Assembly (NCBI GenBank): GCA_041395325.1
Contig: JAWLAT010000019.1
Span: forward strand, 1 to 64,000
Length of the DNA stretch: 64,000 nt
From: JAWLAT01 sp041395325
Lineage (GTDB): Bacteria; Pseudomonadota; Gammaproteobacteria; Xanthomonadales; SZUA-5
Direction of reading: 5' to 3'
Part shown: in pieces, positions 33,247-41,638 of the stretch
Position numbering within the stretch: position 1 is the stretch's first letter
Layout: each line of letters opens with the position of its first letter
Translations under genes and position numbers: made by a program
Notes under the pieces: model-generated
The model's input: the letters and a program-made list of their open reading frames with translations, nothing else
The model's database searches: none
Told to the model about the DNA's origin: nothing

Positions 33247-33434
33247 AAAGCGGCGCGTTGCGCCGCACTCCAAAGCGCTTCGCGCAGGCACTGATGTGCG
33301 GAATTGTGGAGTTGGCGGCAGCGACCACGGCGGCGCGACTTCGTGCAGCGCCTTTCGCGGCGGGCTGGGTGGTGAACGGCGTTCGCCATTGAACCGTACG
33401 AAGCACTCTGGAGTGCGGCGAGCATCGCCGCTTT
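33247..33434. repeat. REP/BIME-like pair of palindromic arms
   Basis: Arm 33247-33282 and the reverse complement of arm 33399-33434 are both 36 nt and agree at 29 positions. Each arm contains its own small hairpin (GCGGCG with CGCCGC), with the differences concentrated in the loop. The arms face each other across about 116 bp in the 253-bp gap between pepP and the DUF3106 gene. This layout is that of REP sequences arranged as a BIME. No REP-associated transposase gene is in the window. Confidence 0.75.
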
Positions 33435-33462
33435 GTTCTGCTCCCGAGTCGGCACCGAGGTC

Positions 33463-34122
33463 CTATTGCGGACGCAGCCATTCCCGCCGCTCGTCGGGTG
33501 TCATCTGCAGCCAGCGACGGATGAGCGTTTCGCGCTCTGCTGGCGGTGCACTGCGTACGCGGTGCCGCAACAGCATCCGCTGCTCCTGGCTCAGTTCGGC
33601 ATCGATGCGGCGCAGTTCCTGGCGTTCCTCGGGACTGAGGCGTTCCAGGAAGCGGCGCATCTGACCGGCCCGGTCGCTGGCCCTGGCCCCTTCAATGAAG
33701 GCCCGGCGCTGGTCTGGCGTCATCTGCTGAAAGCGCTGCTGCAAGCGCCGCCGTTCGTCCTGAGGCAGGTGGCGGAAACGCTGCATCGTGGCGCGCAGCT
33801 CGCGCTGTCGCTCTGGCGGCAGCGACTGGAACCACTGCCAACGCTGGCGCAATTGCTCACGTTGTTCCGAAGGCAGCGACTGCCAGCGCTCGAAGCGTTC
33901 GGTCGCCTCCGCTCGCTGCTGCGGCTGCGCCTCCAGCCAGCGGTCGGTGGCCTGGACCAGGCGTTGCCGGTCAGACTCTGCCAGGCCGCCCCATTCGGCT
34001 TCGAACGGTGCCAGCACTGCCTGCTGCTCGGGCGTGAGGCTGGCAAAGTCGGTGGCCGCCTGCAGCAAGTGGCTGCACAGCAAGCACCCGACGGCCAGCA
34101 GCCAGCGACTAGTCTTGCTCAT
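33463..34122 (-). CDS. DUF3106 domain protein
   Basis: Exported protein of 219 aa with signal peptide (SRWLLAVGCLLCSHLLQAAT). The body consists of repeated Arg/Gln-rich helical units with the recurring pattern LPxExRxxLRxRWxxFQSLPPERQ, characteristic of DUF3106, whose function is unknown. It ends with MTPDERREWLRPQ. It is the last gene of an operon headed by an ECF sigma factor, overlapping the preceding small gene by 14 nt. It may be a periplasmic stress or sensor component controlled with that sigma factor. Spy/CpxP-like behaviour is conceivable from the helical Arg/Gln repeats, but that is only a suggestion. Confidence 0.85.
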   Translation of the reverse strand: MSKTSRWLLAVGCLLCSHLLQAATDFASLTPEQQAVLAPFEAEWGGLAESDRQRLVQATDRWLEAQPQQRAEATERFERWQSLPSEQREQLRQRWQWFQSLPPERQRELRATMQRFRHLPQDERRRLQQRFQQMTPDQRRAFIEGARASDRAGQMRRFLERLSPEERQELRRIDAELSQEQRMLLRHRVRSAPPAERETLIRRWLQMTPDERREWLRPQ

Positions 34123-34360
34123 CGTCGGCCTCCGCTGGCGCAGCCGCGGTCGCAGCCACAGTCGAGGGCAGGGCATCGAGTTCGAGCGGATCGATGGGTT
34201 CGGCATCGCCATCACTCTCGAACTCGGCCAGATAGAGCAGCAGTTCGCGACTGGGCATGACCGGCGCTGCGGCTGTGGCCGGCGACCCGGTCTGTGCCAG
34301 CAGTGCCGGACTGCCGAGGCTCAGGAGGAGCCATCCCAGTCTTCTTCCTGTTCCAGCCAC
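34109..34360 (-). CDS. Small exported protein in the sigma-factor operon
   Basis: Protein of 83 aa with a signal-peptide-like start (RRLGWLLLSLGSPALLAQT) and an acidic tail (ending EADDEQD). It starts at GTG 34360 with GGAG 8 nt upstream, overlapping the DUF3619 gene by 40 nt and the DUF3106 gene by 14 nt. It is probably a periplasmic or membrane-associated partner of its neighbours. I do not recognise a family. The tight overlaps on both sides are the main evidence that it is real. Confidence 0.65.
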   Translation of the reverse strand: MAGTGRRLGWLLLSLGSPALLAQTGSPATAAAPVMPSRELLLYLAEFESDGDAEPIDPLELDALPSTVAATAAAPAEADDEQD

Positions 34361-34680
34361 GCGTAGAACTCCAGATTTTCCAGCAATTCCAGGTCTTCGG
34401 ATTCGCTCAACAAGGCGAGGTCAAATTCACCGACCGACACGCTGGTGGCAGGCAGCGTCTGAGGCTGGCGCGGCAGCAGTGCGATCACCAGGGCCGCGGC
34501 CAGCGCGACCCCGGTCAGTGGTTGCCACCAGGCCCACCGTCGCCGCGTGTCGAGTTGGGACAAGGCGCGCTGACGGGCCTGATTCAGCCGCGACAGGGTG
34601 GCGGCATCAAAGTCGTTCAGACTGTCGTCCAGCAACTGCCGGCTGCGATCGGTGTCCAGTGAACGGTCGGGTTGGGTCAT
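34321..34680 (-). CDS. DUF3619-like membrane protein, possible anti-sigma factor
   Basis: Protein of 119 aa with an N-terminal cytosolic helical part (LLDDSLNDFDAATLSRLNQAR), one membrane segment (WWQPLTGVALAAALVIALL, about 50-68) and an acidic C-terminal tail outside. This matches DUF3619 proteins encoded after ECF sigma genes. Topology and position suggest an anti-sigma factor holding the preceding sigma factor. It overlaps the sigma gene by ATGA. Confidence 0.75.
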   Translation of the reverse strand: MTQPDRSLDTDRSRQLLDDSLNDFDAATLSRLNQARQRALSQLDTRRRWAWWQPLTGVALAAALVIALLPRQPQTLPATSVSVGEFDLALLSESEDLELLENLEFYAWLEQEEDWDGSS

Positions 34681-35243
34681 CGGTGTTCCTCCAGCGCCCG
34701 CCGCAAGGCCGTCAGGGCGCGTGACAGATGCGTTTTCACACTGCCTTCCGAGCAGCCCATGATGCCCGCGGTGGTGGCCCCATCAAAGCCCTCCCAGTGC
34801 CGCAGCAGGAAGGCCTGACGCTGCCGGTCGGGCAATTGTTGCAGTGCTGCCTGCAGGCTTTGCATGGCTGCATGATCGGTCAGTTGTTGCAACGGATCCG
34901 ACGTTGCCTCGGGTGCAGCCACCTGATCCAGCGGATCGCCGGCGTCGTCTTCCGCTTGGGTGGCATGACCGAATCCGATGGCCAGCCAGCGCCGTCGTAC
35001 CGTCTGGCGCCGATGGAAATCCAGCAATCGCGAGTCCAGGACCCGGTAGAACAGCGGTGCCCAATCGGCGGCGGGCTTGTCGGCGTAGTGGCGTACGAAG
35101 CCGTACATCGCCTCCTGTACCAACTCCAATGCGTCATCGAGATGACCGGTGCCCAATTGGGCCATGCGCAGCGCCCTGCGCTCGGTGTCGCGCAGGAAGC
35201 GATCCAGTTCGGCCCGGCGTCGGGTCTGCGCGTCATCCCGCAC
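34677..35243 (-). CDS. ECF-type RNA polymerase sigma factor
   Basis: Sigma-70 family ECF factor. Region 2 is around DALELVQEAMYGFVRHYADK and FYRVLDSRLLDFHRRQ. Region 4 with the helix-turn-helix is LPDRQRQAFLLRHWEGFDG followed by IMGCSEGSVKTHLSRAL. GTG 35243 gives 188 aa and has a G-rich sequence upstream; ATG 35288 would add 15 residues without a visible ribosome site. It is first in an operon with DUF3619, a small exported protein and DUF3106 (overlaps of 4, 40 and 14 nt), a Xanthomonadales-type arrangement. It probably controls its own operon. Confidence 0.88.
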   Translation of the reverse strand: MRDDAQTRRRAELDRFLRDTERRALRMAQLGTGHLDDALELVQEAMYGFVRHYADKPAADWAPLFYRVLDSRLLDFHRRQTVRRRWLAIGFGHATQAEDDAGDPLDQVAAPEATSDPLQQLTDHAAMQSLQAALQQLPDRQRQAFLLRHWEGFDGATTAGIMGCSEGSVKTHLSRALTALRRALEEHR

Positions 35244-35442
35244 GCTGGGTATACCCCCTATCCTTTGGGCAGTGTTGGCAACGATCATAGGGCCGGTTGG
35301 TCTGCTCTGGTACGCTCATCACAACGCATCGTCGTTCGTTCGGTTGACGACGGTGCCGTCAGACGAATTCAGTTATCCGCAACAGTTCAGAAGCGGCCGA
35401 GCAAGACCGCGCAAGTGCTTGATCCGTTGCCCCCTGCCCGGG

Positions 35443-35655
35443 TTGTCCACAGTGCCTGTGGATAAGTCTGTGGATGGGCCTCCGGTGCGACCAGAAAAAG
35501 CCGGCAGCGGCGCGCATTTAGCTGCCCTGGTGAATTTCTGGCCAGTTCGCGCGTTTTGCGTAAAAACAATGAGTTACGCGACTGAATATGACAGTGTTAC
35601 GGAAGCTTGACAATGGCTGGCGGTGTCGTTCCTGGGGTTGTCCAGTTGTGAATAA
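35443..35655. promoter_or_regulatory. Cluster of DnaA-box-like sites upstream of priA
   Basis: The 496-bp gap between sigma factor and priA holds five sites close to the DnaA box TTATCCACA or its complement: TTGTCCACA (35443-35451), TGTGGATAA (35457-35465, perfect), TGTGGATGG (35469-35477), TTGTCCAGT (35638-35646) and TGTGAATAA (35647-35655, one mismatch). The first three lie at 12-14 bp intervals. An A/T-rich stretch (35560-35610) separates the two groups. No gene is seen in the gap. Confidence 0.65.
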
Positions 35656-35739
35656 CTGTGCGCAGGCGCACAGCTTTCGAGCGCTCGCCCTGTCGGCCAG
35701 TCCAACGCTGTCACGGGCAGGGGCGGGGAGGGGCAGGGC

Positions 35740-37908
35740 TTGAGTTCGAAGCCGGCACCCGAATCGATCGTTCAGGTGGCCCTGCCGCTGCCGGTACCCG
35801 GTCCATTCGACTACGCCCATGCGGGCTCGGCACTGCCCATCGGTTGTCGCGTCCGTGTTCCTTTCGGCGCGCGCGAACTGGTTGGTTTCGTCGTCGGCAA
35901 CGCGCCAGCCAGCGAGCCAGATCGCGCGTTGCGGCCGGTCACCGAAATCCTGGACCGGCAGAGTTGGTTCGGGCCCGACCTGTGGACCCTCCTGCGGTTT
36001 GCTGCCGACTACTACCAGCGGGAGTTGGGCGAGGTCATGGCGATGGCCTTGCCGACAGCATTGCGCCGGCTGCGCCTGCCCAAGGCCCGGCCGCTGTTGA
36101 GCTGGCGCTTGCGGCAGCATGGTCCGGACCTGGCACGGACGCCATTGCAGGCAAGACTACTGGGCAGGTTGCAGACCGACGGGCAGACGCAAAGCGATTT
36201 GCTGGAATGGGAGCCTCAGGCACTGAGCGGGCTGCAGCAGCTGCGCCGCCGCGGCATCGTCGAAGCGGTTCCACTGCCGATCGGGCAAGCAGGTCAAGCG
36301 CAGGCCGGTCCGAACTTGAGCGAAGCTCAGCAGTCGGTCGTCGACGCCATCGGCGCAGGGCAGGGCTTCCAGTCGTGGTTGCTGCAGGGTGTGACCGGCA
36401 GCGGCAAGACTGAGGTCTATCTGCAGCTGGCTCAACGCGCCCTGGACCGCGGGCAACAGGTCCTGCTGCTGGTTCCGGAAATCGGATTGGTGCCACAGAT
36501 GCTGGCACGCGCCGCCGAACGTCTGTCGGGTCGATCCACGGTCCTGCACTCGGAACTGGCGGAAACCGAGCGGTTGCTGATCCACCAGGCCATCGCCCGC
36601 GGTGAGATCGACATCGTGGTCGGCACCCGGTCGGCGCTGTTTGCGCCGTTGGAACGGCTGGGGTTGATCGTCGTCGATGAGGAACACGACGCGGCCTACA
36701 AGCAACAGGAGGGTGTGCGCTATCACGCCCGGGATCTGGCCCTGGTGCGGGGAAGGACGTTGGACATCCCGGTCGTGCTGGGCAGTGCGACCCCATCGCT
36801 GGAGACCCTGTGGAACGTGCAACGGGGGCGTTGTCAGCGGTTGTCCCTCACTGCGCGAGCCGGCGGGGCGTTGGCACCGGAATGGTGGGTCGAGGACCTC
36901 AGTACGGCGCCGCCGCGTGAGGTGGTGGGCCAGCAGGCACTGACGCTGATCGCCAGGGAACTGGACGCCGACCGGCAGGTGCTGGTGTTCCGCAATCGCC
37001 GCGGATTCGCGCCGGTGTTGCTGTGCGGCGACTGTGGCTGGCAGGCGCAATGCCCACATTGCGATGCCCGCTTGGTGCTGCACCGGACCCGGCAGCAGCT
37101 GCGCTGCCATCACTGTGACCATGTCATGCGTCTGCCGGATGCCTGCCCGGAATGCGGCAGCCTCGGTCTGCGGCCGTTGGGTGTCGGCACCGAGCGGGTC
37201 GAGGACGTGCTGGCACGACGCTTCCCGGGCGTGCCCCTGTATCGCTTCGATCGCGACAGCGTGGCCCGCAAGGGCGCGCGCGAGGCGTCGCTGACGCAGT
37301 TGCAGTCCGGTGGAGCGGCCTTGATCGTCGGCACACAGATGCTGGCCAAGGGCCATGATCTGCCGAGCCTGGGTCTGGTCGTCATTTGCCAACTGGACGA
37401 GTTGCTGCACAGTGTCGACTACCGCGCGACCGAACGCCTGGCGCAACTGCTGGTGCAGGTCTCAGGACGCGCCGGCCGCCGTGAGCAACGGGGTCGGGTT
37501 GTGCTGGAAACCGCCTGGCCGCAGCATCCCGTGCTGCAGACACTGTTGAATGAGGGTTACCCCGCCTTTGCCGAACAGGCCCTGCAACAGCGCATCGCTG
37601 CCGGTCTGCCGCCGGCCAGTCACGCGGCGCTGCTGCGTGCCGATGATCCGCGACGTGAGTCCCTGGACGCATTCCTGCTGGCGCTGGCCGATGCGCTTCG
37701 TCCGCTGTTGCCCGACGGTGTGCAGCTGCACGGCCCGATCCATCCACCGATGGCCCGCCGGGCCGGTCGCGAGCGCGCCCAGCTGTTGCTGCTCAGTCCA
37801 CAGCGGCCGCCCTTGCAGCAGGCCTTGCGCCAACTGCGCGAACTGCTCGCCCAGCGGCGCGGCAGCGTGCATTGCAGTGTTGATGTGGATCCGTTGGATT
37901 GGTACTGA
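35740..37908 (+). CDS. priA: Primosomal replication helicase PriA
   Basis: ATP-dependent 3'-5' helicase of 722 aa that restarts stalled replication forks by loading the primosome. An N-terminal DNA-binding domain (VALPLPVPGPFDY, RVRVPFGARELVGFVV) precedes helicase motif I GVTGSGKT (217-224) and motif II DEEH (313-316). Eight zinc-binding cysteines lie between 429 and 472 (pairs at 429/432, 438/441, 456/459, 469/472). Motif V/VI sequence is GTQMLAKGHDLPSLGLV with GRAGRREQRGRV. It starts with TTG 35740 after a GGGGAGGGG-type ribosome site, and the N-terminus matches the family. DnaA-box-like sites lie upstream; the stop codon touches a heptamer-repeat element. Confidence 0.95.
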   Translation: MSSKPAPESIVQVALPLPVPGPFDYAHAGSALPIGCRVRVPFGARELVGFVVGNAPASEPDRALRPVTEILDRQSWFGPDLWTLLRFAADYYQRELGEVMAMALPTALRRLRLPKARPLLSWRLRQHGPDLARTPLQARLLGRLQTDGQTQSDLLEWEPQALSGLQQLRRRGIVEAVPLPIGQAGQAQAGPNLSEAQQSVVDAIGAGQGFQSWLLQGVTGSGKTEVYLQLAQRALDRGQQVLLLVPEIGLVPQMLARAAERLSGRSTVLHSELAETERLLIHQAIARGEIDIVVGTRSALFAPLERLGLIVVDEEHDAAYKQQEGVRYHARDLALVRGRTLDIPVVLGSATPSLETLWNVQRGRCQRLSLTARAGGALAPEWWVEDLSTAPPREVVGQQALTLIARELDADRQVLVFRNRRGFAPVLLCGDCGWQAQCPHCDARLVLHRTRQQLRCHHCDHVMRLPDACPECGSLGLRPLGVGTERVEDVLARRFPGVPLYRFDRDSVARKGAREASLTQLQSGGAALIVGTQMLAKGHDLPSLGLVVICQLDELLHSVDYRATERLAQLLVQVSGRAGRREQRGRVVLETAWPQHPVLQTLLNEGYPAFAEQALQQRIAAGLPPASHAALLRADDPRRESLDAFLLALADALRPLLPDGVQLHGPIHPPMARRAGRERAQLLLLSPQRPPLQQALRQLRELLAQRRGSVHCSVDVDPLDWY

Positions 37909-38080
37909 GGGGCTAGGGCTGAGGGATCAGGGCTGAGGGGTCAGGAGGGGCAGTTCCGGTGACCATGTCGATTCGGTCAATTGGGTTTGGTGCCATTGCT
38001 TCACCCGCCGGCTCAAGGCGACTTCCAGGCCAATGGGTTCCAGCCGCCCCCTGATCCCTCAGCCCTGAGCCCTCATCCCT
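37909..38080. repeat. Paired heptamer-repeat element B
   Basis: The G-rich arm (37909-37943) is five heptamers GGGGCTA, GGGCTGA, GGGATCA, GGGCTGA, GGGGTCA, starting immediately after the priA stop. The C-rich arm (38052-38079) is TGATCCC, TCAGCCC, TGAGCCC, TCATCCC and runs into the last codons of the convergent acyl-CoA dehydrogenase gene. Between the arms lie 108 bp unlike those of element A. The matching T/C substitutions in both arms keep the arms complementary. Confidence 0.8.
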
Positions 38081-39230
38081 TCCCCAAAAACAACTCCCGC
38101 CCGATCAGCATCCGCCGGATCTCGTTGGTGCCGGCGCCAATCTCGTAGAGCTTGGCGTCGCGCAGCAGGCGGCCGGTGGGGTATTCGTTGATGTAGCCAT
38201 TGCCGCCGAGGGTCTGGATGGCTTCCAGGCACACTTCCACAGCGCTCCGGGAGGCGTGCAGCAGACAGCTGGCCGGGTCGATGCGCGAGTGGTGGCCGCG
38301 ATCGTAGTCTTCGGCCACGCGATAGGCGAAGGCGCGGGAAGACTGCAATGCGGTGTACATGTCGGCGAGCTTGGCCTGCATGATGCCGAAGCTGCCGATG
38401 GCCTCGTCAAACTGCTTGCGCTCGCGGCTGTAGGCCAGAGCGATCTCCATCGCCGCCTGCATCAGACCCAGCGGGCCACCGGTCAGCACCAGCCGCTCGG
38501 TGTTCAGCCCACTCATCAACACCTTGACGCCCTGGTCGACGTCGCCCAGCACGTTCTCGTGCGGGATCTCGCAGTCCTCGAAGACCAGCTCGCAGGTGTT
38601 GGAGCCGCGCATGCCGAGCTTGTCGAGTTTCTGCGCGGTGCGGAAGCCGGGCATGTCCTTTTCGACGATGAAGGCGGTCATGCAACGCGAGCCGGCCTCC
38701 TTCGGTGCGGTGCGCATGTAGACCACCAGCACCTGTGCCTCGGGTCCGTTGGTGATCCACATCTTCGAGCCATTGGCGATCCAGCGATCGCCGCGGCGTT
38801 CGGCGCGGCAGGCCATGGAGCCGACCACGTCCGAGCCGGCCCCGGGCTCGCTCATCGCGAGCGCACCGACCCATTCCCCGCTGCACAGCTGTGGCAAATA
38901 GCGCTGGCGCTGCGCCTCGTTGGCGTTGTTGTAGAGGTTCTGCAGACACAGATTGGAATGGGCGCCGTAGGACAGCCCGACCGAACCCGAACAGCGCGAG
39001 ATCTCCTCCAGCGCGACCATGTGCGCCAGATAGCCCATCCCGCTGCCGCCGTATTCGGGTGGCAAGGTGATCCCGAGCAGGCCCAGCTCACCGAGTTTTT
39101 GCCACAGATCGGACGGGAACAGATTGTCGTGATCGATGGCTTCGGCACGCGGCGCAATCTCGGCCTCGGCAAAACGCCGGACCGCATCGCGCAGCATCTC
39201 GAGGTCTTCAGAGAGCGGGAAGGTACGCAT
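38073..39230 (-). CDS. ivd: Isovaleryl-CoA dehydrogenase
   Basis: FAD-dependent acyl-CoA dehydrogenase, 385 aa, converting isovaleryl-CoA to 3-methylcrotonyl-CoA in leucine degradation. ACAD signatures are GALAMSEPGAGSDV and LGGNGYINEYPTGRLLRDAK. The combination YEIGAGTNEIRR with Glu at 245 in GLNTERLVLTGGPLGLMQ is the isovaleryl-CoA-dehydrogenase pattern, in which the catalytic base sits in this helix instead of in the usual YEGT motif. ATG 39230 starts the conserved region; the longer frame is unlikely. It lies 129 bp downstream of leucine dehydrogenase on the same strand. Its last codons overlap a heptamer-repeat arm. Confidence 0.9.
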   Translation of the reverse strand: MRTFPLSEDLEMLRDAVRRFAEAEIAPRAEAIDHDNLFPSDLWQKLGELGLLGITLPPEYGGSGMGYLAHMVALEEISRCSGSVGLSYGAHSNLCLQNLYNNANEAQRQRYLPQLCSGEWVGALAMSEPGAGSDVVGSMACRAERRGDRWIANGSKMWITNGPEAQVLVVYMRTAPKEAGSRCMTAFIVEKDMPGFRTAQKLDKLGMRGSNTCELVFEDCEIPHENVLGDVDQGVKVLMSGLNTERLVLTGGPLGLMQAAMEIALAYSRERKQFDEAIGSFGIMQAKLADMYTALQSSRAFAYRVAEDYDRGHHSRIDPASCLLHASRSAVEVCLEAIQTLGGNGYINEYPTGRLLRDAKLYEIGAGTNEIRRMLIGRELFLGKG

Positions 39231-39308
39231 CGGCGAACTCGGTGTCGGGTCGGGATTTGGGATTCTGCCTGCTTTGCCGGCATGGGGGCGAATGGCAACG
39301 ACCAAGCG

Positions 39309-39327
39309 CCCCGAGCCTGGCTCGGGG
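39309..39327. other. Short hairpin between leucine and isovaleryl-CoA dehydrogenase genes
   Basis: CCCCGAGC (39309-39316) pairs perfectly with GCTCGGGG (39320-39327) around a 3-nt loop. There is no T tract on either side, so it is not a standard terminator. It may tune expression of the downstream gene or stabilise the upstream transcript. Confidence 0.4.
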
Positions 39328-39359
39328 TACGCCTTGACTCGTCGTGCAGCCCCGGGCGC

Positions 39360-40478
39360 TCAGCCCTGTGAGGCGTGCCCACCACGCGTGCGGCCGTGGA
39401 AACGCGGCGGCGTGTAGCCCATGTGCGGCAGCTTCAGGCGACCGATCGAGGTAATCCGCTCTTCAGCCATGCGGTCGGCGGCTTTCCAGGTCGGAATGCC
39501 GTCGCGGCGTGCGATCTGGAAGATGCGGCCGACGTTGTAGTAGATCGTCCGCATCATCCGCCGCGAGCGCTCTTCGTCGTAGCCTTCCAGCTCGATCGAG
39601 ACGTTCATCAGGCCGCCGGCGTTCACCGCATAGTCGGGCGCATAGATGATGCCGCGGCGTTCGAGATCGTCACCGCACTCGTCGGTGGCCAGCTGGTTGT
39701 TTGCGGCGCCGCAGACGATCTTGAACTTGAAGCGATCCAGCGTGTCCGGATTGACCGTGCCGCCGAGCGCGCAGGGTGAATAGACATCGGCCGGAACGTC
39801 GTAGATCTCGTCGGCACTGACGGCCTCGCAGCCATATTCGTCAACGCAACGTTGCACCTGCGCCTTGTTGATGTCGGTCACGAAGACCTTGGCGCCTTCG
39901 GCGCGCAGCAGCTTGACCAGTTCGAAGCCGACATGGCCAACGCCCTGGACGGCGAAGCTGTACTTGCTGACGTTCTCGTCGCCGAAGCGGGCATTGAGGC
40001 TGGCCAGGATGCCCTGCAAGGTGCCGTAGGCGGTGAAGGGCGAGGGATCGCCGGAGCCACCGTGGACCTGATGCACGCCGGTGACGTACTCGGTCTCCTT
40101 GAGGATGTACTCCATGTCGTTGACGTCGATGCCGACGTCCTCGGCGGTGATGTAGCGACCGTTGAGCGAGTTGACGAAGCGACCGAGCGCACGGAACAGC
40201 GCCTCGCTCTTGTCCTTGGAGGGATCGCCGATGATGACCGCCTTGCCGCCACCGAGATTGAGGCCGGACACCGCCGCCTTGAAGGTCATGCCGCGCGATA
40301 GCCGCAGCACGTCGTTCAGGGCCTCCTGCTCGGTCTTGTAGGGCCACATGCGCAGACCGCCCAGGGCCGGGCCCAGCACGGTGTTGTGGATGGCGATGAT
40401 GGCCTTCAGGCCAGCATCCTTGTTGTGGCAGTAGACGACCTCTTCGTGGCCCATGCTGCCGATCGATTCGAAAACCAT
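39360..40478 (-). CDS. Leucine dehydrogenase (Glu/Leu/Phe/Val family)
   Basis: NAD-dependent amino-acid dehydrogenase of 372 aa that oxidatively deaminates leucine and other branched-chain amino acids. The substrate-side signature is LGPALGGLRMWPY, followed by the catalytic-lysine region GLNLGGGKAVIIGDPS. The NAD-binding Rossmann motif is GVGHVGFELVKLL. The segments YSPCALGGTVN and CGAANNQLA are typical of leucine dehydrogenases. ATG 40478 is preceded by GAGAGGAA; the longer frame adds 19 unlikely residues. It is followed by isovaleryl-CoA dehydrogenase on the same strand, giving two steps of leucine breakdown. Confidence 0.9.
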   Translation of the reverse strand: MVFESIGSMGHEEVVYCHNKDAGLKAIIAIHNTVLGPALGGLRMWPYKTEQEALNDVLRLSRGMTFKAAVSGLNLGGGKAVIIGDPSKDKSEALFRALGRFVNSLNGRYITAEDVGIDVNDMEYILKETEYVTGVHQVHGGSGDPSPFTAYGTLQGILASLNARFGDENVSKYSFAVQGVGHVGFELVKLLRAEGAKVFVTDINKAQVQRCVDEYGCEAVSADEIYDVPADVYSPCALGGTVNPDTLDRFKFKIVCGAANNQLATDECGDDLERRGIIYAPDYAVNAGGLMNVSIELEGYDEERSRRMMRTIYYNVGRIFQIARRDGIPTWKAADRMAEERITSIGRLKLPHMGYTPPRFHGRTRGGHASQG

Positions 40479-40524
40479 GCGTTCCTCTCCCGGTGGTGAT
40501 GCTGAACGGAGAGAACGAGGAAAC

Positions 40525-40546
40525 GGTGGCGCCATGTGGCGTCACC
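40525..40546. promoter_or_regulatory. Inverted repeat upstream of leucine dehydrogenase
   Basis: GGTGGCGCC (40525-40533) and GGCGTCACC (40538-40546) form a 9-bp inverted repeat with one mismatch and a 4-nt centre, 47 bp upstream of the start codon. It could be an operator for a dimeric regulator, such as an Lrp- or GntR-type protein, or a leader hairpin. Confidence 0.4.
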
Positions 40547-40679
40547 ATGTTGTGGGGGCCGGGTCGGGGCCCGCCGCAACCGTCCCTCCCCGGTGCAGCA
40601 AGCCCGCCATTCTAGCGGTCGTCCACGACACTGCCCAGCGCGGCAGCGCTGTCAGGATGCTGCAGAGTTCAGCGCAGGC

Positions 40680-41480
40680 TCAGCGACGGCAGCCCGGTCC
40701 CTTGCCTTGCGCTCGTGCTGCCGCCATACGCTGCTGCAACTCGGGCGTGGCCGCACGCTCGGCCAGACGCTGCTCGCGCCGCTCCGGGTCCGGATGGGTG
40801 GACAGGAACTCCGGTGGCTTGCCGCCATTGGCGCGTCGCATGTTGGCCCACAGGCGTGCGGCGGCAGCCGGGTCGTAGCCGGCCGAGGTCATCAGGTCCT
40901 GGCCCAGGAAATCCGCCTCGCTTTCATGCCGGCGGGAGAAGGGCAGCAGTACGCCCACCTGTGCACCGAGGCCCAGCATCGCCATCACCGTGCCGCTGTT
41001 CTCGCTGCCGCGACTGCTGCCATAGGCCTCCACGGCGGTCAGGGCCGCCTGCGCAGCAAACTGCTGGGAAACGCGTTCGGCGCCGTGTCGGGACCAAACG
41101 TGGGCCAACTCATGACCGATCACCGAAGCCAGCTGATCTTCGTCTTCGGCAACCCGCAGCAGTCCCGTGTGTACGCCGACCTTGCCGCCAGGGAGGGCGA
41201 AGGCATTGGCGCTGTCGTCGTCAAACACGACCACTTCCCATTGACCCTGGGCCCACGGGGACGGCATTTCCACAATCAGCTTGCGGGCCACGCATTCGGC
41301 GTAGCCCTGCAGTCGTCGATCCGACGAAACCCGCTGTTTGCCCTTCAGTTCGGTAAAGGCGGTCGCGCCCATCTGGCTCATCGAGGCGTCATCGATCAGG
41401 ATCAACGCATTGCGACCACTGGGATTGGTGGCACAGCCGATGGCCAACGTCAGCAGTGCGGCAGGGAAGATCCAGCGCAT
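40680..41480 (-). CDS. M48-family metalloprotease, putative lipoprotein
   Basis: Zinc protease of 266 aa, LoiP/BepA-like. The lipoprotein signal has Cys16 in LAIGC. The zinc motif is HELAH (123-127) in VIGHELAHVWSRH, with the third-ligand region HESEADFLGQD. The segment FALPGGKVGVHTGLL before the active site is typical of M48 peptidases. It probably acts in the periplasm, anchored to a membrane, in envelope protein quality control. The Leu dehydrogenase start lies 200 bp downstream on the same strand, probably with its own promoter. Confidence 0.9.
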   Translation of the reverse strand: MRWIFPAALLTLAIGCATNPSGRNALILIDDASMSQMGATAFTELKGKQRVSSDRRLQGYAECVARKLIVEMPSPWAQGQWEVVVFDDDSANAFALPGGKVGVHTGLLRVAEDEDQLASVIGHELAHVWSRHGAERVSQQFAAQAALTAVEAYGSSRGSENSGTVMAMLGLGAQVGVLLPFSRRHESEADFLGQDLMTSAGYDPAAAARLWANMRRANGGKPPEFLSTHPDPERREQRLAERAATPELQQRMAAARAQGKGPGCRR

Positions 41481-41638
41481 GGCGGGGTTCCTCGGGAGGC
41501 GAGGGGGAAGATGGTAACGCGGTGGTCCGGATTTGGATTGGGACTTGCGCTGAGGCGAGGTGGCGGCTCGCGAGCTTCGGTGCGCCAGCGTCTCTCGAGT
41601 TCGCTGCGTGAACCCAACAGGCGTACTAGGTTGAGCCC

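Noticed and set aside
35443..35655. Main chromosomal origin oriC
   Set aside because: No dnaA, dnaN, rpmH or gidA is adjacent, and only five box-like sites are seen; kept only as a DnaA-site cluster.
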